A stretch of DNA of 64,000 nucleotides from Prado023 sp963774745 (GTDB lineage Bacteria; Actinomycetota; Actinomycetes; S36-B12; CAIYMF01): contig CAVZGE010000002.1 in assembly GCA_963774745.1 (NCBI GenBank), forward strand, positions 679,150-743,149. Reading direction: 5' to 3'. Every line of letters begins with the position of its first letter. Positions within the stretch are counted from its first letter, which is position 1. The translations under genes and the position numbers were made by a program. Of this stretch, positions 44,295 to 52,875 are shown piece after piece. The notes under the pieces were generated by a model, which searched no databases, was not told where the DNA came from, and worked only from the letters and a program-made list of their open reading frames with translations.

Positions 44295-45344
44295 GTGATC
44301 GGTCCGGTCGCGGCGCTACGGGAGCGCGGAGTGCTGGCAGCGCTGGCCGCGGCCCTGCTCTTCGGCGCCTCCGCGCCGGCGGCGAAGCTGTTGCTGGACG
44401 GGACTGACCCATGGCTCCTGGCCGGCCTGCTGTACGCGGGGGCGGGGCTCGGGCTGGCGCTGTACCGCCGCGCCCGACGGGCTCCGGGGGTACGGCTCGC
44501 ATCCGGTGACTGGCGCTGGTTCGCCGGGGCGATCGTCGCCGGCGGCATCGTGGCGCCGGTGCTGCTCATGGCGGGCCTGTCCGCGATGCCGGCCTCCGGT
44601 GCGTCGCTGTTGCTGAACGCCGAATCCGTGTTCACCGCACTGCTGGCATGGATCGTCTTCCGGGAGAACGTGGACCGGCGCGTCGCAGCCGGCATGGCCG
44701 TGATCGCCGCCGGCGCGGTCGTGCTCAGCTGGCCGGGCACCGGGCCGGACTTCGGCGCGCTGTGGCCGTCGCTGGCGGTGCTGGCAGCGTGCCTGCTGTG
44801 GGCGGTGGACAACAACCTCGCCCGCCGGGTGTCCTACGCCGACGCCACCTGGCTGGCCATGGCCAAGGGCTTGGTTGCCGGATCCGTGAACCTGCTGCTG
44901 GCCCTGGTCGTGCGCGGCGAGGTGCTGCCGGCGCCCGGGGTGGTGGCCGCGGCCATGCTCACCGGGTGCGCCGCCTACGGGGTGAGCCTGTCGTTGTTCG
45001 TCTACGGGCTTCGCACCCTGGGAGCGGCCCGCACCGGTGCCTACTTCTCCGTCGCCCCGTTCTTCGGCGCTGTCCTGGCTGTGGCACTGCTCGGCGAGGA
45101 TGTCACCGGACAACTGCTGGCGGCCGGCGCGCTGATGGCAGTCGGTGTGTGGCTGCACCTGACCGAGCGGCACCAGCATGCCCACCGCCACGAAGCCCTC
45201 GAGCACGCCCATCCTCCTGAGCCCGGAGATCCGCACGACTCCTCGGCGCAGCCGGTGCCCGGTGACCCCGTCCGTCACCGCCATCCGCCGGCACGGCACG
45301 AGCACCCCCACTACCCCGACCTCCACCACCGGCACCCGCACTAG
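44295..45344 (+). CDS. EamA/DMT-family transporter with His-rich tail
   Basis: A 349-residue transporter with ten predicted TM helices made of two EamA repeats (RGVLAALAAALLFGASAPAAKLLL and later LAVLAACLLWAVDNNLARRV). After residue about 290 comes an unusual hydrophilic tail with more than 15 His (for example HQHAHRHEALEHAH and HPHYPDLHHRHPH). This suggests binding of Ni, Co, Zn or another metal. GTG 44295 is preferred by the preceding GAGGAC; an upstream GTG at 44268 is also in frame. Substrate unknown; drug/metabolite export is the family norm. Confidence 0.85.
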   Translation: MIGPVAALRERGVLAALAAALLFGASAPAAKLLLDGTDPWLLAGLLYAGAGLGLALYRRARRAPGVRLASGDWRWFAGAIVAGGIVAPVLLMAGLSAMPASGASLLLNAESVFTALLAWIVFRENVDRRVAAGMAVIAAGAVVLSWPGTGPDFGALWPSLAVLAACLLWAVDNNLARRVSYADATWLAMAKGLVAGSVNLLLALVVRGEVLPAPGVVAAAMLTGCAAYGVSLSLFVYGLRTLGAARTGAYFSVAPFFGAVLAVALLGEDVTGQLLAAGALMAVGVWLHLTERHQHAHRHEALEHAHPPEPGDPHDSSAQPVPGDPVRHRHPPARHEHPHYPDLHHRHPH

Positions 45345-45368
45345 GGCCGAGAGCGGCGATCGGCTACG

Positions 45369-46055
45369 TCAGGACCACCCAGTCCCCGCTGCATCGGCGT
45401 CGCAGAACAGCACCTGGTCGGGGTTGGCGATCAAGGCGGCCGGGATGGATCGGTCATGGGCGCGCAGCTGCGCGAGGGCAGGTCGCTTGTCGGCACCGGT
45501 CACGAGCCAGAGGATGGCGCGCGCGCGGCCGATCACCGGGAGGGTCAGGGTCATCCGGTGGCGGTCCTGGTAGACCTCGGTGAGGGCGACGTCCGCGCCC
45601 GTGACTGCCAGGACGGGGTCTCCCGGGATCAGGGACGCGGTGTGCCCGTCGGCGCCCAGGCCCAGGTGGATCAGGTCGAGGGCGGGCGGCAGCGCTTCCG
45701 CGTAGCGCCGGCACGCCGCGTCGAGGTCTGCGTCCTCGACGGGCATGGGGACGACCCTGGCGGGGCAACCCTCCGGCAGCGCCCGGCGCAGGCCGGTCAG
45801 GTTGCGCAGCGGGTCGTCAGCAGGGCCGATCCGCTCGTCGACCTGGAACAGCGTGGTCACCGCCCAGGGCATGTCCAGGGCGGCAAGGGCGGACAGCATG
45901 TGCGCCGGGCTGCGCCCCCCGGACACCGCGAGCGTGAATGACCCGTGGTCGCAGACCGCGGCACGTGCCCGCCGGGCGATCTCGTGGGCTGCGGCCGTCG
46001 CGGCCGCCTGCGCCGTGGGGCCCACTTCCACCAGCGGCTCGGAACTCGGTGACAC
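45369..46055 (-). CDS. pgl: 6-phosphogluconolactonase
   Basis: A 228-residue enzyme of the pentose phosphate pathway that hydrolyses 6-phosphogluconolactone. Family motifs are FTLAVSGGRSPAHML, FQVDERIGPADDPLRN and LDLIHLGLGADGHTASLIPGD near the middle. GTG 46055 follows GAGAGG. Not next to zwf or tal as it often is in actinobacteria; here it lies alone, convergent to the transporter gene. Confidence 0.92.
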   Translation of the reverse strand: MSPSSEPLVEVGPTAQAAATAAAHEIARRARAAVCDHGSFTLAVSGGRSPAHMLSALAALDMPWAVTTLFQVDERIGPADDPLRNLTGLRRALPEGCPARVVPMPVEDADLDAACRRYAEALPPALDLIHLGLGADGHTASLIPGDPVLAVTGADVALTEVYQDRHRMTLTLPVIGRARAILWLVTGADKRPALAQLRAHDRSIPAALIANPDQVLFCDADAAGTGWS

Positions 46056-46129
46056 TGTGCGGTCCTCTCGTGGGGGTGATCGGTGCCGGCCTCCGGCAGA
46101 CGTGAGCTCGTGCTGGGAGTCATCCTCGG

Positions 46130-46771
46130 TCACGGCCACCGCCACGGGTGCGGCACCAGGGCCTCGGCGGCTGCGAGCAGCTGGCCGGCATCCCTGCGGG
46201 GCATCGGGCTGCGCAGTGCGGCCAGGTCGTCGGCGCCGAGCGCGAGTGCGGTCGCCGGGACCACGGCAGCCCCAGCGACACTCCCGGGGACGCTCCCGGG
46301 GACGCTCCCGGGGTCGGTGCTGTCGCCCGATCCTGCGGTCGGGGGCGACCCGCTCCACGCCGCTCGCGCCGCCGCATCGCGATCGAGCAGGAACGCTGCC
46401 ACGTAGGCCAGCGCCGCCGCGTGCTTGCACCACCCGTCGTCGCATCCATAGGGGCAGGTGCAGTCCGCCGCGACCCGGTCCGAGCCGGAGATCGTGGTCC
46501 GGGCCAGGCGGACCTCGTAGGGCGTGGCCCCCGTCCCCTGGATCTGCGCGGAGAAGCCCTCGGCCTCGACCTGGAGGGACACGACCTGTCCGGCGCGGGC
46601 GTAGGTGCGTCCGCGGGCCAGGATCTGCGGGGCGCTCTCCATCTCCGCGGCGGCGACGAGCTCGACGGCCAGCGGATCGCTGACCTTCCCGGGCTTGGGG
46701 ACGACGACCCCGCCCTCGACCGCCCGCCGCGGCGGGATGTCGTAGTAGCTGCCCCAGCGCGCCCGGCTCAT
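46130..46771 (-). CDS. SWIM zinc-finger protein
   Basis: A 213-residue protein with a SWIM zinc finger CTCPYGCDDGWCKH (CxC...CxH) near residues 106-119. N-terminal RARWGSYYDIPPRRAVEGG and the linker are typical of actinobacterial SWIM proteins paired with SNF2 helicases. A short Gly-Ser-Val-Pro repeat (PGSVPGSVPGSV) follows the finger. Start overlaps the helicase stop (ATGA), so the two are co-translated and probably work together on DNA or chromatin. Confidence 0.85.
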   Translation of the reverse strand: MSRARWGSYYDIPPRRAVEGGVVVPKPGKVSDPLAVELVAAAEMESAPQILARGRTYARAGQVVSLQVEAEGFSAQIQGTGATPYEVRLARTTISGSDRVAADCTCPYGCDDGWCKHAAALAYVAAFLLDRDAAARAAWSGSPPTAGSGDSTDPGSVPGSVPGSVAGAAVVPATALALGADDLAALRSPMPRRDAGQLLAAAEALVPHPWRWP

Positions 46772-49551
46772 TCCAGGACCCGTTCCCGGACGAGGCCCAC
46801 CAGGGCGGACAGGTCGGCGTCGGACATCTCGGTGATGGCCGACTCCGTCGACCGGACAACGGACGCCGCCAGCGAGCGCTTCGCCGACAGGGCCTCGTCG
46901 ATCCGGTCCTCCAACGTCCCCGGGCAGACCAGCACGTGCACCGAGACCTTCTGGTGCTGGCCGATGCGCCACACCCGGTCCGAGGCCTGGTCCTCGACCG
47001 CCGGGTTCCACCAGCGGTCGAGGTGGATCACGTGGTTGGCGCGCACGAGCGTCAGCCCGGTGCCACCAGCCTTGAGGGAGGCGATCAGGATCGGTGGGCC
47101 GTCGGGCTCGCTGAATGCGCTGACCGTCGCCGAGCGGGCTGCCCGGCTGTCGGAGCCCGTCAAGGTCGCCACCTCGACGCCGAGGGCATGGCGCAGGTGG
47201 GCTGCGAGGTCGGGCACGAACGACGCGAACTGGGTGAAGACCACCACGGCCTGCCCCTCGTCGACGATCTGCGCGCACAGGTCGACCAGGCGGGTCACCT
47301 TGCCGGACCGCTCTCCCAGCGAGTGCCGGGACTCGGTCAGCAGGGCGGGGTGGACGCAGATCTGCTTGAGGCGCGCGATCCCACCCAGCACGGCGGCCCG
47401 ACGGCCCATCAGCTCCGGATCGGCGCCGGCGGGTCCCCGCCCACCCGCCGCGTCCGCCGTACCCCCCGACGCCGCGGCCCGGCGGAGCTCCTCGAGCGCG
47501 CCCATCATGTCGGCCACGACCGCCTCGTAGGCGCCGACCTGCTCCCGGGTCAGCGTGCAGTCCGCGCGGATGACCTGACGATCGGGCAGGTCGGGCAGGA
47601 TGCCGGGATCGGTCTTGACCCGGCGCAGCAGGAACGGCCCGACGACGGCGCGCAGGCGGGCGACCTCGGTGGGATCGCCGGATGCGTACCGCGCGGCGAA
47701 CTGCTTGCGCCGGGGGAGCAGCCCCGGATGGGCGAAGGCCATCAGCGACCACAGGTCCCCCAGGTGGTTCTCGACCGGGGTCCCGGTGACGACCAGGCGG
47801 TGGGTGGCGCGCAGCGTGCGCGCCGCGCGGGCGGCCCGGGTGTCCGGGTTCTTGATCGCCTGGGCCTCGTCGAGGACGACCCGGTGCCAGTGCACCTGTG
47901 CCAGGGACTCGTCGCGGGCCAGCAGGCCATAGGTGGTCACGATGATGTCGGCGTCGGCGGCCGCCTCGGCAAGCGACCCACGGGCGGTGCCATGGAAGGA
48001 GCGCACGCGCAGACCCGGGGTGAACTGGGCGGACTGGCGCGCCCAGGTGTCCACCAGGGTCACCGGGCAGACGACCAGCGTCGGACCCACGTGGTCGGCC
48101 TGGATCCAGGTCAGCACCTGCAGGGTCTTGCCCAGTCCCATGTCGTCGGCCAGGATCCCGCCGACCTCGTTGTCGGCCAGCCACGACAACCAGTCCAGGC
48201 CCGCCCGCTGGTAGGGCCGCAGTGATGCCTGGACGCCGTCGGGGACGGGCCTCGGGCGCGCCGGCCGCAAGCCGGCGGGCAGGACCTCGGCGGCGTCGAG
48301 CTCGATGCCCTCGAAGGCCTCGTCGGCCAGGAGATCGCCGGGGGTCACCGGCCGGCGCAGCCGTCGCGCCAGTGCCGCCAGGCGCTGGGCGTCCTGCGGC
48401 CCGATCCGCAACCAGCGGCCACGCACCGACACCAGCTCGGACTTCGACGCCGCCAGGGCGGCCAGGTCCTCCGCGGTGAGTCGCTCACCGTCGACCAGGA
48501 CCTCGGCCGCCAGCCCCAGCCCGTCCACGCCCAGCGCACCGGTGCCCGAACCGACCGAGGCCAACCGGCGGCGTACCGGCGACGGGTGCAGCAGCCCGCC
48601 CGGGGCGATCACGTCGAACCCCGCGGCCTGCACCCGGGGTGCCACCCGGTCGACGAGCTCCAGCACGTCGGTGTCGGCCAGGCCGACGGCCGACCTGCCT
48701 GCGAGCCCCTCGACCAGCTCGGGCAGGCGGGCGCCCCACGCCCGGCGCAGCATGCTCGCCTCCGTGTCGGCCCACCGCGCCCAGGGGTCGGGCGCGGCAC
48801 CGAACAGCGCCGGGTCGGCGCTGCCCCACGGCAGCCGGGTGGTCGGCTCGTCGACACGGATGGCCAACGGCGCCAGGGACCACCGGGCCGGAGCGCCGGT
48901 GCCGGTCGATGCCTCGGGGCCCGGCGGGCTGAGCACCAGGGCGATCCGGGCGTTCGCCCCCGCCCGGGCGATCACATGATCGGCCCACAGCAGGGCCCCG
49001 CGCTGGCCGGAGGCAGCCGGATCCAGGTGGATCGACAGGTCCGGGTCCACCAGGCCCGCGGCGATGCGCGCGTCCACCACGGCGTCGACGAAGGCGCGCA
49101 GCCGCGCCTCAGGCTCGTCATCGACCACCACACCGGCGGCCAGGCACGCGACCACAGCGGCGTCGAGCGCACCCGCCAGCGGCGGACCGGTTGCCGCCCG
49201 CCACCGCCAGCCAGCACCGTCCGGGACGGGGACGGGTGACTCGTCGGCGGCCCGGATGGCGGCTGCCGCCAGACGTGCGAGCGCCACGGCCCGCAGGGTG
49301 GGTGGGCCGGGGGCACTGGCCGATCCCGGATCAAGGAGGTCGGCCACGCGCTGCCCGAGCCGCGCATCGACCGGGGCCGCCCACACCCGCCCGGGAGCCA
49401 TCCCGCCGCCGATCGGCAGTGAGCGCATCGTGGCGGGACCATCCCCGGGGGCCGTGGTCCACAGCCCGTCACGGTCCAGCAGCAGGTCCACCCCCCGCGC
49501 GGACGGGGCGCCGCGCCGCGCCGCCGATCCCGAGCCTGTCCTGCGCGCCAC
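46768..49551 (-). CDS. SNF2-family DEAD/DEAH-box helicase
   Basis: A 927-residue SWI2/SNF2 ATPase. After a 440-residue N-terminal region typical of bacterial SNF2 (DUF3670-like) come Walker A ADDMGLGKT (about 467-475), the DEAQ box VVLDEAQAIKN (about 560), TGTPVENHLGDLWSL, and the C-terminal helicase lobe with LKAGGTGLTLVRANHVIHLDRWWNP and VWRIGQ (about 830-865). It translocates along double-stranded DNA; bacterial examples remodel protein-DNA or RNA polymerase complexes. GTG start. The SWIM gene is coupled downstream. Confidence 0.92.
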   Translation of the reverse strand: MARRTGSGSAARRGAPSARGVDLLLDRDGLWTTAPGDGPATMRSLPIGGGMAPGRVWAAPVDARLGQRVADLLDPGSASAPGPPTLRAVALARLAAAAIRAADESPVPVPDGAGWRWRAATGPPLAGALDAAVVACLAAGVVVDDEPEARLRAFVDAVVDARIAAGLVDPDLSIHLDPAASGQRGALLWADHVIARAGANARIALVLSPPGPEASTGTGAPARWSLAPLAIRVDEPTTRLPWGSADPALFGAAPDPWARWADTEASMLRRAWGARLPELVEGLAGRSAVGLADTDVLELVDRVAPRVQAAGFDVIAPGGLLHPSPVRRRLASVGSGTGALGVDGLGLAAEVLVDGERLTAEDLAALAASKSELVSVRGRWLRIGPQDAQRLAALARRLRRPVTPGDLLADEAFEGIELDAAEVLPAGLRPARPRPVPDGVQASLRPYQRAGLDWLSWLADNEVGGILADDMGLGKTLQVLTWIQADHVGPTLVVCPVTLVDTWARQSAQFTPGLRVRSFHGTARGSLAEAAADADIIVTTYGLLARDESLAQVHWHRVVLDEAQAIKNPDTRAARAARTLRATHRLVVTGTPVENHLGDLWSLMAFAHPGLLPRRKQFAARYASGDPTEVARLRAVVGPFLLRRVKTDPGILPDLPDRQVIRADCTLTREQVGAYEAVVADMMGALEELRRAAASGGTADAAGGRGPAGADPELMGRRAAVLGGIARLKQICVHPALLTESRHSLGERSGKVTRLVDLCAQIVDEGQAVVVFTQFASFVPDLAAHLRHALGVEVATLTGSDSRAARSATVSAFSEPDGPPILIASLKAGGTGLTLVRANHVIHLDRWWNPAVEDQASDRVWRIGQHQKVSVHVLVCPGTLEDRIDEALSAKRSLAASVVRSTESAITEMSDADLSALVGLVRERVLE

Positions 49552-49654
49552 GAGGCAAGGGTAATGAGTCGGTCCGGGCCGGGGCGCCCGCGCTCCGGCG
49601 GGGAGCGCCGGGCGCCCAGCGGCGCTCCCCTCGGTGGTCGGCTACTGTCCGGAT

Positions 49655-51322
49655 GTGGTCACTGCAGCCTGGATCGTCAACCTCGGCTCGGCTCCGCTCG
49701 CGGCGGCTGTGGACAGGTGGCGGGAGCGCCTGGCATCCACGGGGATCCGCGACGCCGGGGAGCCCGGATCCGCGACCGATCTGGCAGCGGCGGATGTCGT
49801 CATCGTGTGGGCCGACCGCCCCCTTGACCCCAGCCTGACGCGGGCGCTGGCCGACCCCGGCGTGCGCGTGCTGCTCGCGGGTCCGAGCCTCATGCGTGCG
49901 GACCCGGAGGGGGTCCTGTCCGAGGCGGCCGGGCTGCATCCGGGCACCAGCTCGCCGGTGCATCCCGTGCGGCTGCGGATGGGCCCCGACGGGCAGCGCC
50001 TGTACTCCGCCTTCCACGTCCACGGAGACCACGCGCACCACGACGAGCACGAGCACCTCAGCGGCCAGGTGGCCACCGTCGAGCGGATCGCCGACGACGT
50101 CCGCGTGCTGCGCACGGCTCGCCTTGGACTCACCGACCACCCGGTGCTGACCTGGCGGCCCTCGACGGCGACGGCCGCCTGGACCATGGGCACGACCCCG
50201 GACGCGGTCACCGATCCCGACGCGACCCGGCTGCTGGTCCAGGTGCTGCGCGAGATGGCCGGGCAGCCGGCTCCGGAGGCGGTCCGGGTCGGCCTGCTCG
50301 GCTACGGGGCCATCGGCCATGAGCACAGCCGCGCCGTTCGGGCCATCGACGGACTGACCCTCACGGCTGTCTGCGACACGTCGCTGGAGCGCCTCCAGCA
50401 CGCGGAGGCCGCCGCACCCGGGGTCGCGACGATGACCTCGGCCGCCGCCCTGCTCGAGCGCGACGACGTGGACCTCGTCGTGGTCTCGACCCCGCCGAGC
50501 TCGCATGCGACGTGGGCCCTGCGCGCGATCGCCGCCGGCCGGCACGTCGTCGTGGAGAAGCCGTTCGCGATCCGGACGGCTGAGGCCGACGAGGTCCTGG
50601 CGGCCGCGGCTGCCGCGGACCTGCTGGCGGTCGTCTACCAGAACCGCCGGTTCGACCCGGACCACCTCGCGGTCCGCCGCACGGTCTCCCGCGGCGACCT
50701 GGGCGAGGTGTTCCACATCGAGACGTTCGTCGGCGGCTACGGGCACCCGTGCAACCTGTGGCACTCCGACGAGGGGGTGTCCGGTGGGGCGTTCTACGAC
50801 TGGGGCTCGCACCTGCTCGACCAGGTCCTCGACCTGGTGCCCACGCAGATCGAGCACGTCACCGCGGCCAGCCACAAGCGACACTGGTTCGACGTGACGA
50901 ACGCCGACCACTCGCGCGTCACGATCCGCTTCGTCGACGGCGTCGAGGCGGAGTTCACGCACTCGGACCTCGCCGCGGCCATGAAACCCCGGTGGTACGT
51001 CCTGGGGACCCGTGGGGCCATCGTCGGTACCTGGCGCGCGGAGCGGATCGTGTCCCGCAGCGACATCGGCACCCTCGTCGAGGACAGGCTCGCCCCGGCA
51101 GACTCCCCGCCCGAGCTGGAGCTGCACGCGGCCGACGGCAGCATCACCCGGGTGGCGACGCCGGCCGGTCCGGCCCACCCGTTCCACCGCGAGCTGGCCG
51201 ACAGGCTGCTGTTCGGGCTGCCCATGACCGTCACCGGCGAGCAGTCCCGGCGCGTGCTGTCGGTCATGGAGGCGGCCTCGGCGTCCGCTGCCGACCACGG
51301 CCGCCCGGTGGTCCCGCGGTGA
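49655..51322 (+). CDS. Gfo/Idh/MocA oxidoreductase with N-terminal extension
   Basis: A 555-residue fusion. Residues 1-200 are an extra domain with WIVNLGSAPLAAAVDRW, VIVWADRPL and a His-rich loop FHVHGDHAHHDEHEHL; it recalls ThuA/GATase-like folds but I cannot confirm this. From residue about 212 a standard oxidoreductase begins (VRVGLLGYGAIGHEHSRAV), with catalytic Lys in HVVVEKPFAIR and GGAFYDWGSHLLDQVL. GTG 49655 is chosen as the start of homology; GTG 49634 is an alternative. The next oxidoreductase gene overlaps the stop (GTGA). Confidence 0.82.
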   Translation: MVTAAWIVNLGSAPLAAAVDRWRERLASTGIRDAGEPGSATDLAAADVVIVWADRPLDPSLTRALADPGVRVLLAGPSLMRADPEGVLSEAAGLHPGTSSPVHPVRLRMGPDGQRLYSAFHVHGDHAHHDEHEHLSGQVATVERIADDVRVLRTARLGLTDHPVLTWRPSTATAAWTMGTTPDAVTDPDATRLLVQVLREMAGQPAPEAVRVGLLGYGAIGHEHSRAVRAIDGLTLTAVCDTSLERLQHAEAAAPGVATMTSAAALLERDDVDLVVVSTPPSSHATWALRAIAAGRHVVVEKPFAIRTAEADEVLAAAAAADLLAVVYQNRRFDPDHLAVRRTVSRGDLGEVFHIETFVGGYGHPCNLWHSDEGVSGGAFYDWGSHLLDQVLDLVPTQIEHVTAASHKRHWFDVTNADHSRVTIRFVDGVEAEFTHSDLAAAMKPRWYVLGTRGAIVGTWRAERIVSRSDIGTLVEDRLAPADSPPELELHAADGSITRVATPAGPAHPFHRELADRLLFGLPMTVTGEQSRRVLSVMEAASASAADHGRPVVPR

Positions 51323-52284
51323 GCGCGCCCCGACCGGTCCGGTGGGGGTTCCTCGGGGCCGGGTTCGTCGCGTCCAAGGGGATGGCCCCGGCCGTGCACG
51401 CGGCGCAGGGCGCGGTCCTCCAGGCTGTGGGTGCCCGCGACGCCGTCCGGGCGGCCGCCCTCGAGCCCGTCGGGTCGGTCGGGTCGTACGCCGAGATCTG
51501 CACCCGTGACGACGTCGACGCCGTGTACGTGTCCCTGCCCAACAGCGACCACCTGCACTGGGTCCAGTTCGCCCTCGGGGCCGGCAAGCACGTCCTCTGC
51601 GAGAAGCCCCTGGGGATGGACGCCGGCGAGGTCGCGGCCATGCGGACCGCGGCCGAGCGGTCCGGCCTGCTCCTCGTCGAGGCGGCGTGGAACCGGTGGC
51701 ATCCGCGCACGCGGCGGATCGAGGCGCTCGTCGCCCCGATCACGGGCCCCCGGGACGTCCGTGCCTGGTTCACGTTCCCGGGGGTCCCGGCCGACAACTA
51801 CCGGCTGGATCCGGCACGCGGCGGTGGGGCGCTGCTGGATGTGGGCTGCTACGTGGTCTCGGCTGCGCTGGCGGCACTCTCGGCAGATGCGGTGGACGTC
51901 GCCGCGGTCGAGCGGCACCTCGGACCGACCGGGGTGGACCTGACGACGTCCGCCGTCGTCACGCACGCCAACGGGTCGGCCCGGGTCACCGCCTCCTTCG
52001 AGCGCCCCGAGGCCCAGGGCCTGACCATCGCGGCTCCGGGGCTGTCCGTCGAGTTCGGCGGCCAGGCGTTCACGACCTGGCGGGAGCCGTGCGTCCTGCG
52101 CCTCGTGGACGACGGCGGCGCCCACGAGGAGGTGTTCCCCGCCTGCGATCCGTATCAGCTCATGATCGAGGCGGTGTCGGCCCGGATCCGTGGCGAGGAC
52201 GCCTGGGTGCTGGCGCTGGAGACCTCCGCAGGGGTCGCCGCCACGCTGGACGCGATCGCCGCCCAGCCGTCGACCACCCGATGA
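51319..52284 (+). CDS. Gfo/Idh/MocA family oxidoreductase
   Basis: A 321-residue dehydrogenase. Rossmann motif WGFLGAGFVASKG is at the N terminus, catalytic Lys in HVLCEKPLGMDAGEV near residue 97, and GGGALLDVGCYVVSAA in the C-terminal domain. The pattern resembles trans-dihydrodiol or glucose-fructose type oxidoreductases. GTG start overlaps the previous stop and its own stop overlaps the nuclease start (ATGA). Three genes therefore form a tight operon, suggesting one sugar-related pathway plus an exported nuclease. Confidence 0.87.
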   Translation: MSAPRPVRWGFLGAGFVASKGMAPAVHAAQGAVLQAVGARDAVRAAALEPVGSVGSYAEICTRDDVDAVYVSLPNSDHLHWVQFALGAGKHVLCEKPLGMDAGEVAAMRTAAERSGLLLVEAAWNRWHPRTRRIEALVAPITGPRDVRAWFTFPGVPADNYRLDPARGGGALLDVGCYVVSAALAALSADAVDVAAVERHLGPTGVDLTTSAVVTHANGSARVTASFERPEAQGLTIAAPGLSVEFGGQAFTTWREPCVLRLVDDGGAHEEVFPACDPYQLMIEAVSARIRGEDAWVLALETSAGVAATLDAIAAQPSTTR

Positions 52285-52865
52285 CCCCGGTCGGCCTCCG
52301 GCCAGCGGCCCGCCTCCGGCATGCGGCCCGTGCCCGGCCAGCGGCCCGTGCCCTGGTCCTGGGCCTGGTCCTGGGCCTGTCCACCGGGTGCGCGTCCTCC
52401 GGGGGGACGTCCCCGGGCCCGCTCGGCGGTGCCGACCCGGAGGTTCCCGCCGACGAGCCGCTGGTCCCCGGGGAGTCCTCGACATCCGGGATCGTCACCC
52501 ACGTCGTCGATGGGGACACCGTGGACGTCGACGGCGTCGGGCGGATCCGCGTGATCGGCATCGACACCCCGGAACGAGGTGCCTGCGGCTACGAGTCGGC
52601 CACCCAGGCGATGTCCGTCCTGGTCCTGGGCCGACCGGTCACGCTCGTACCCGGTGCGACCGACGACATGGACCGCTACGGCCGGCTCCTGCGCTACGTG
52701 GATGTCGGGGCACGCGACGCGGGCCTGTCGCTGATCGCCGACGGCTGGGCGATCGCGCGCTACGACAGTCGCGACGGCTATGGGCGGCACCTGCGCGAGG
52801 ACGCCTACGTCTCGGCCGACGCGGACTCCGCGGATCTCGGCTGCTACCCCGACGACGAGCCCTGA
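52281..52865 (+). CDS. thermonuclease (SNase) lipoprotein
   Basis: A 194-residue exported nuclease. A signal peptide ends in the lipobox LSTGC (Cys about 37), so the protein is membrane-anchored outside. The SNase domain has IVTHVVDGDTVDVDG (metal Asp), RIRVIGIDTPERG and DRYGRLLRYVDV, with catalytic Arg and Glu equivalents. Cleaves DNA or RNA with Ca2+. The Arg-rich N-terminal stretch before the hydrophobic core is longer than usual; an internal start is possible. Coupled to the upstream oxidoreductase gene. Confidence 0.83.
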   Translation: MTPVGLRPAARLRHAARARPAARALVLGLVLGLSTGCASSGGTSPGPLGGADPEVPADEPLVPGESSTSGIVTHVVDGDTVDVDGVGRIRVIGIDTPERGACGYESATQAMSVLVLGRPVTLVPGATDDMDRYGRLLRYVDVGARDAGLSLIADGWAIARYDSRDGYGRHLREDAYVSADADSADLGCYPDDEP

Positions 52866-52875
52866 TCCAGCGGGC

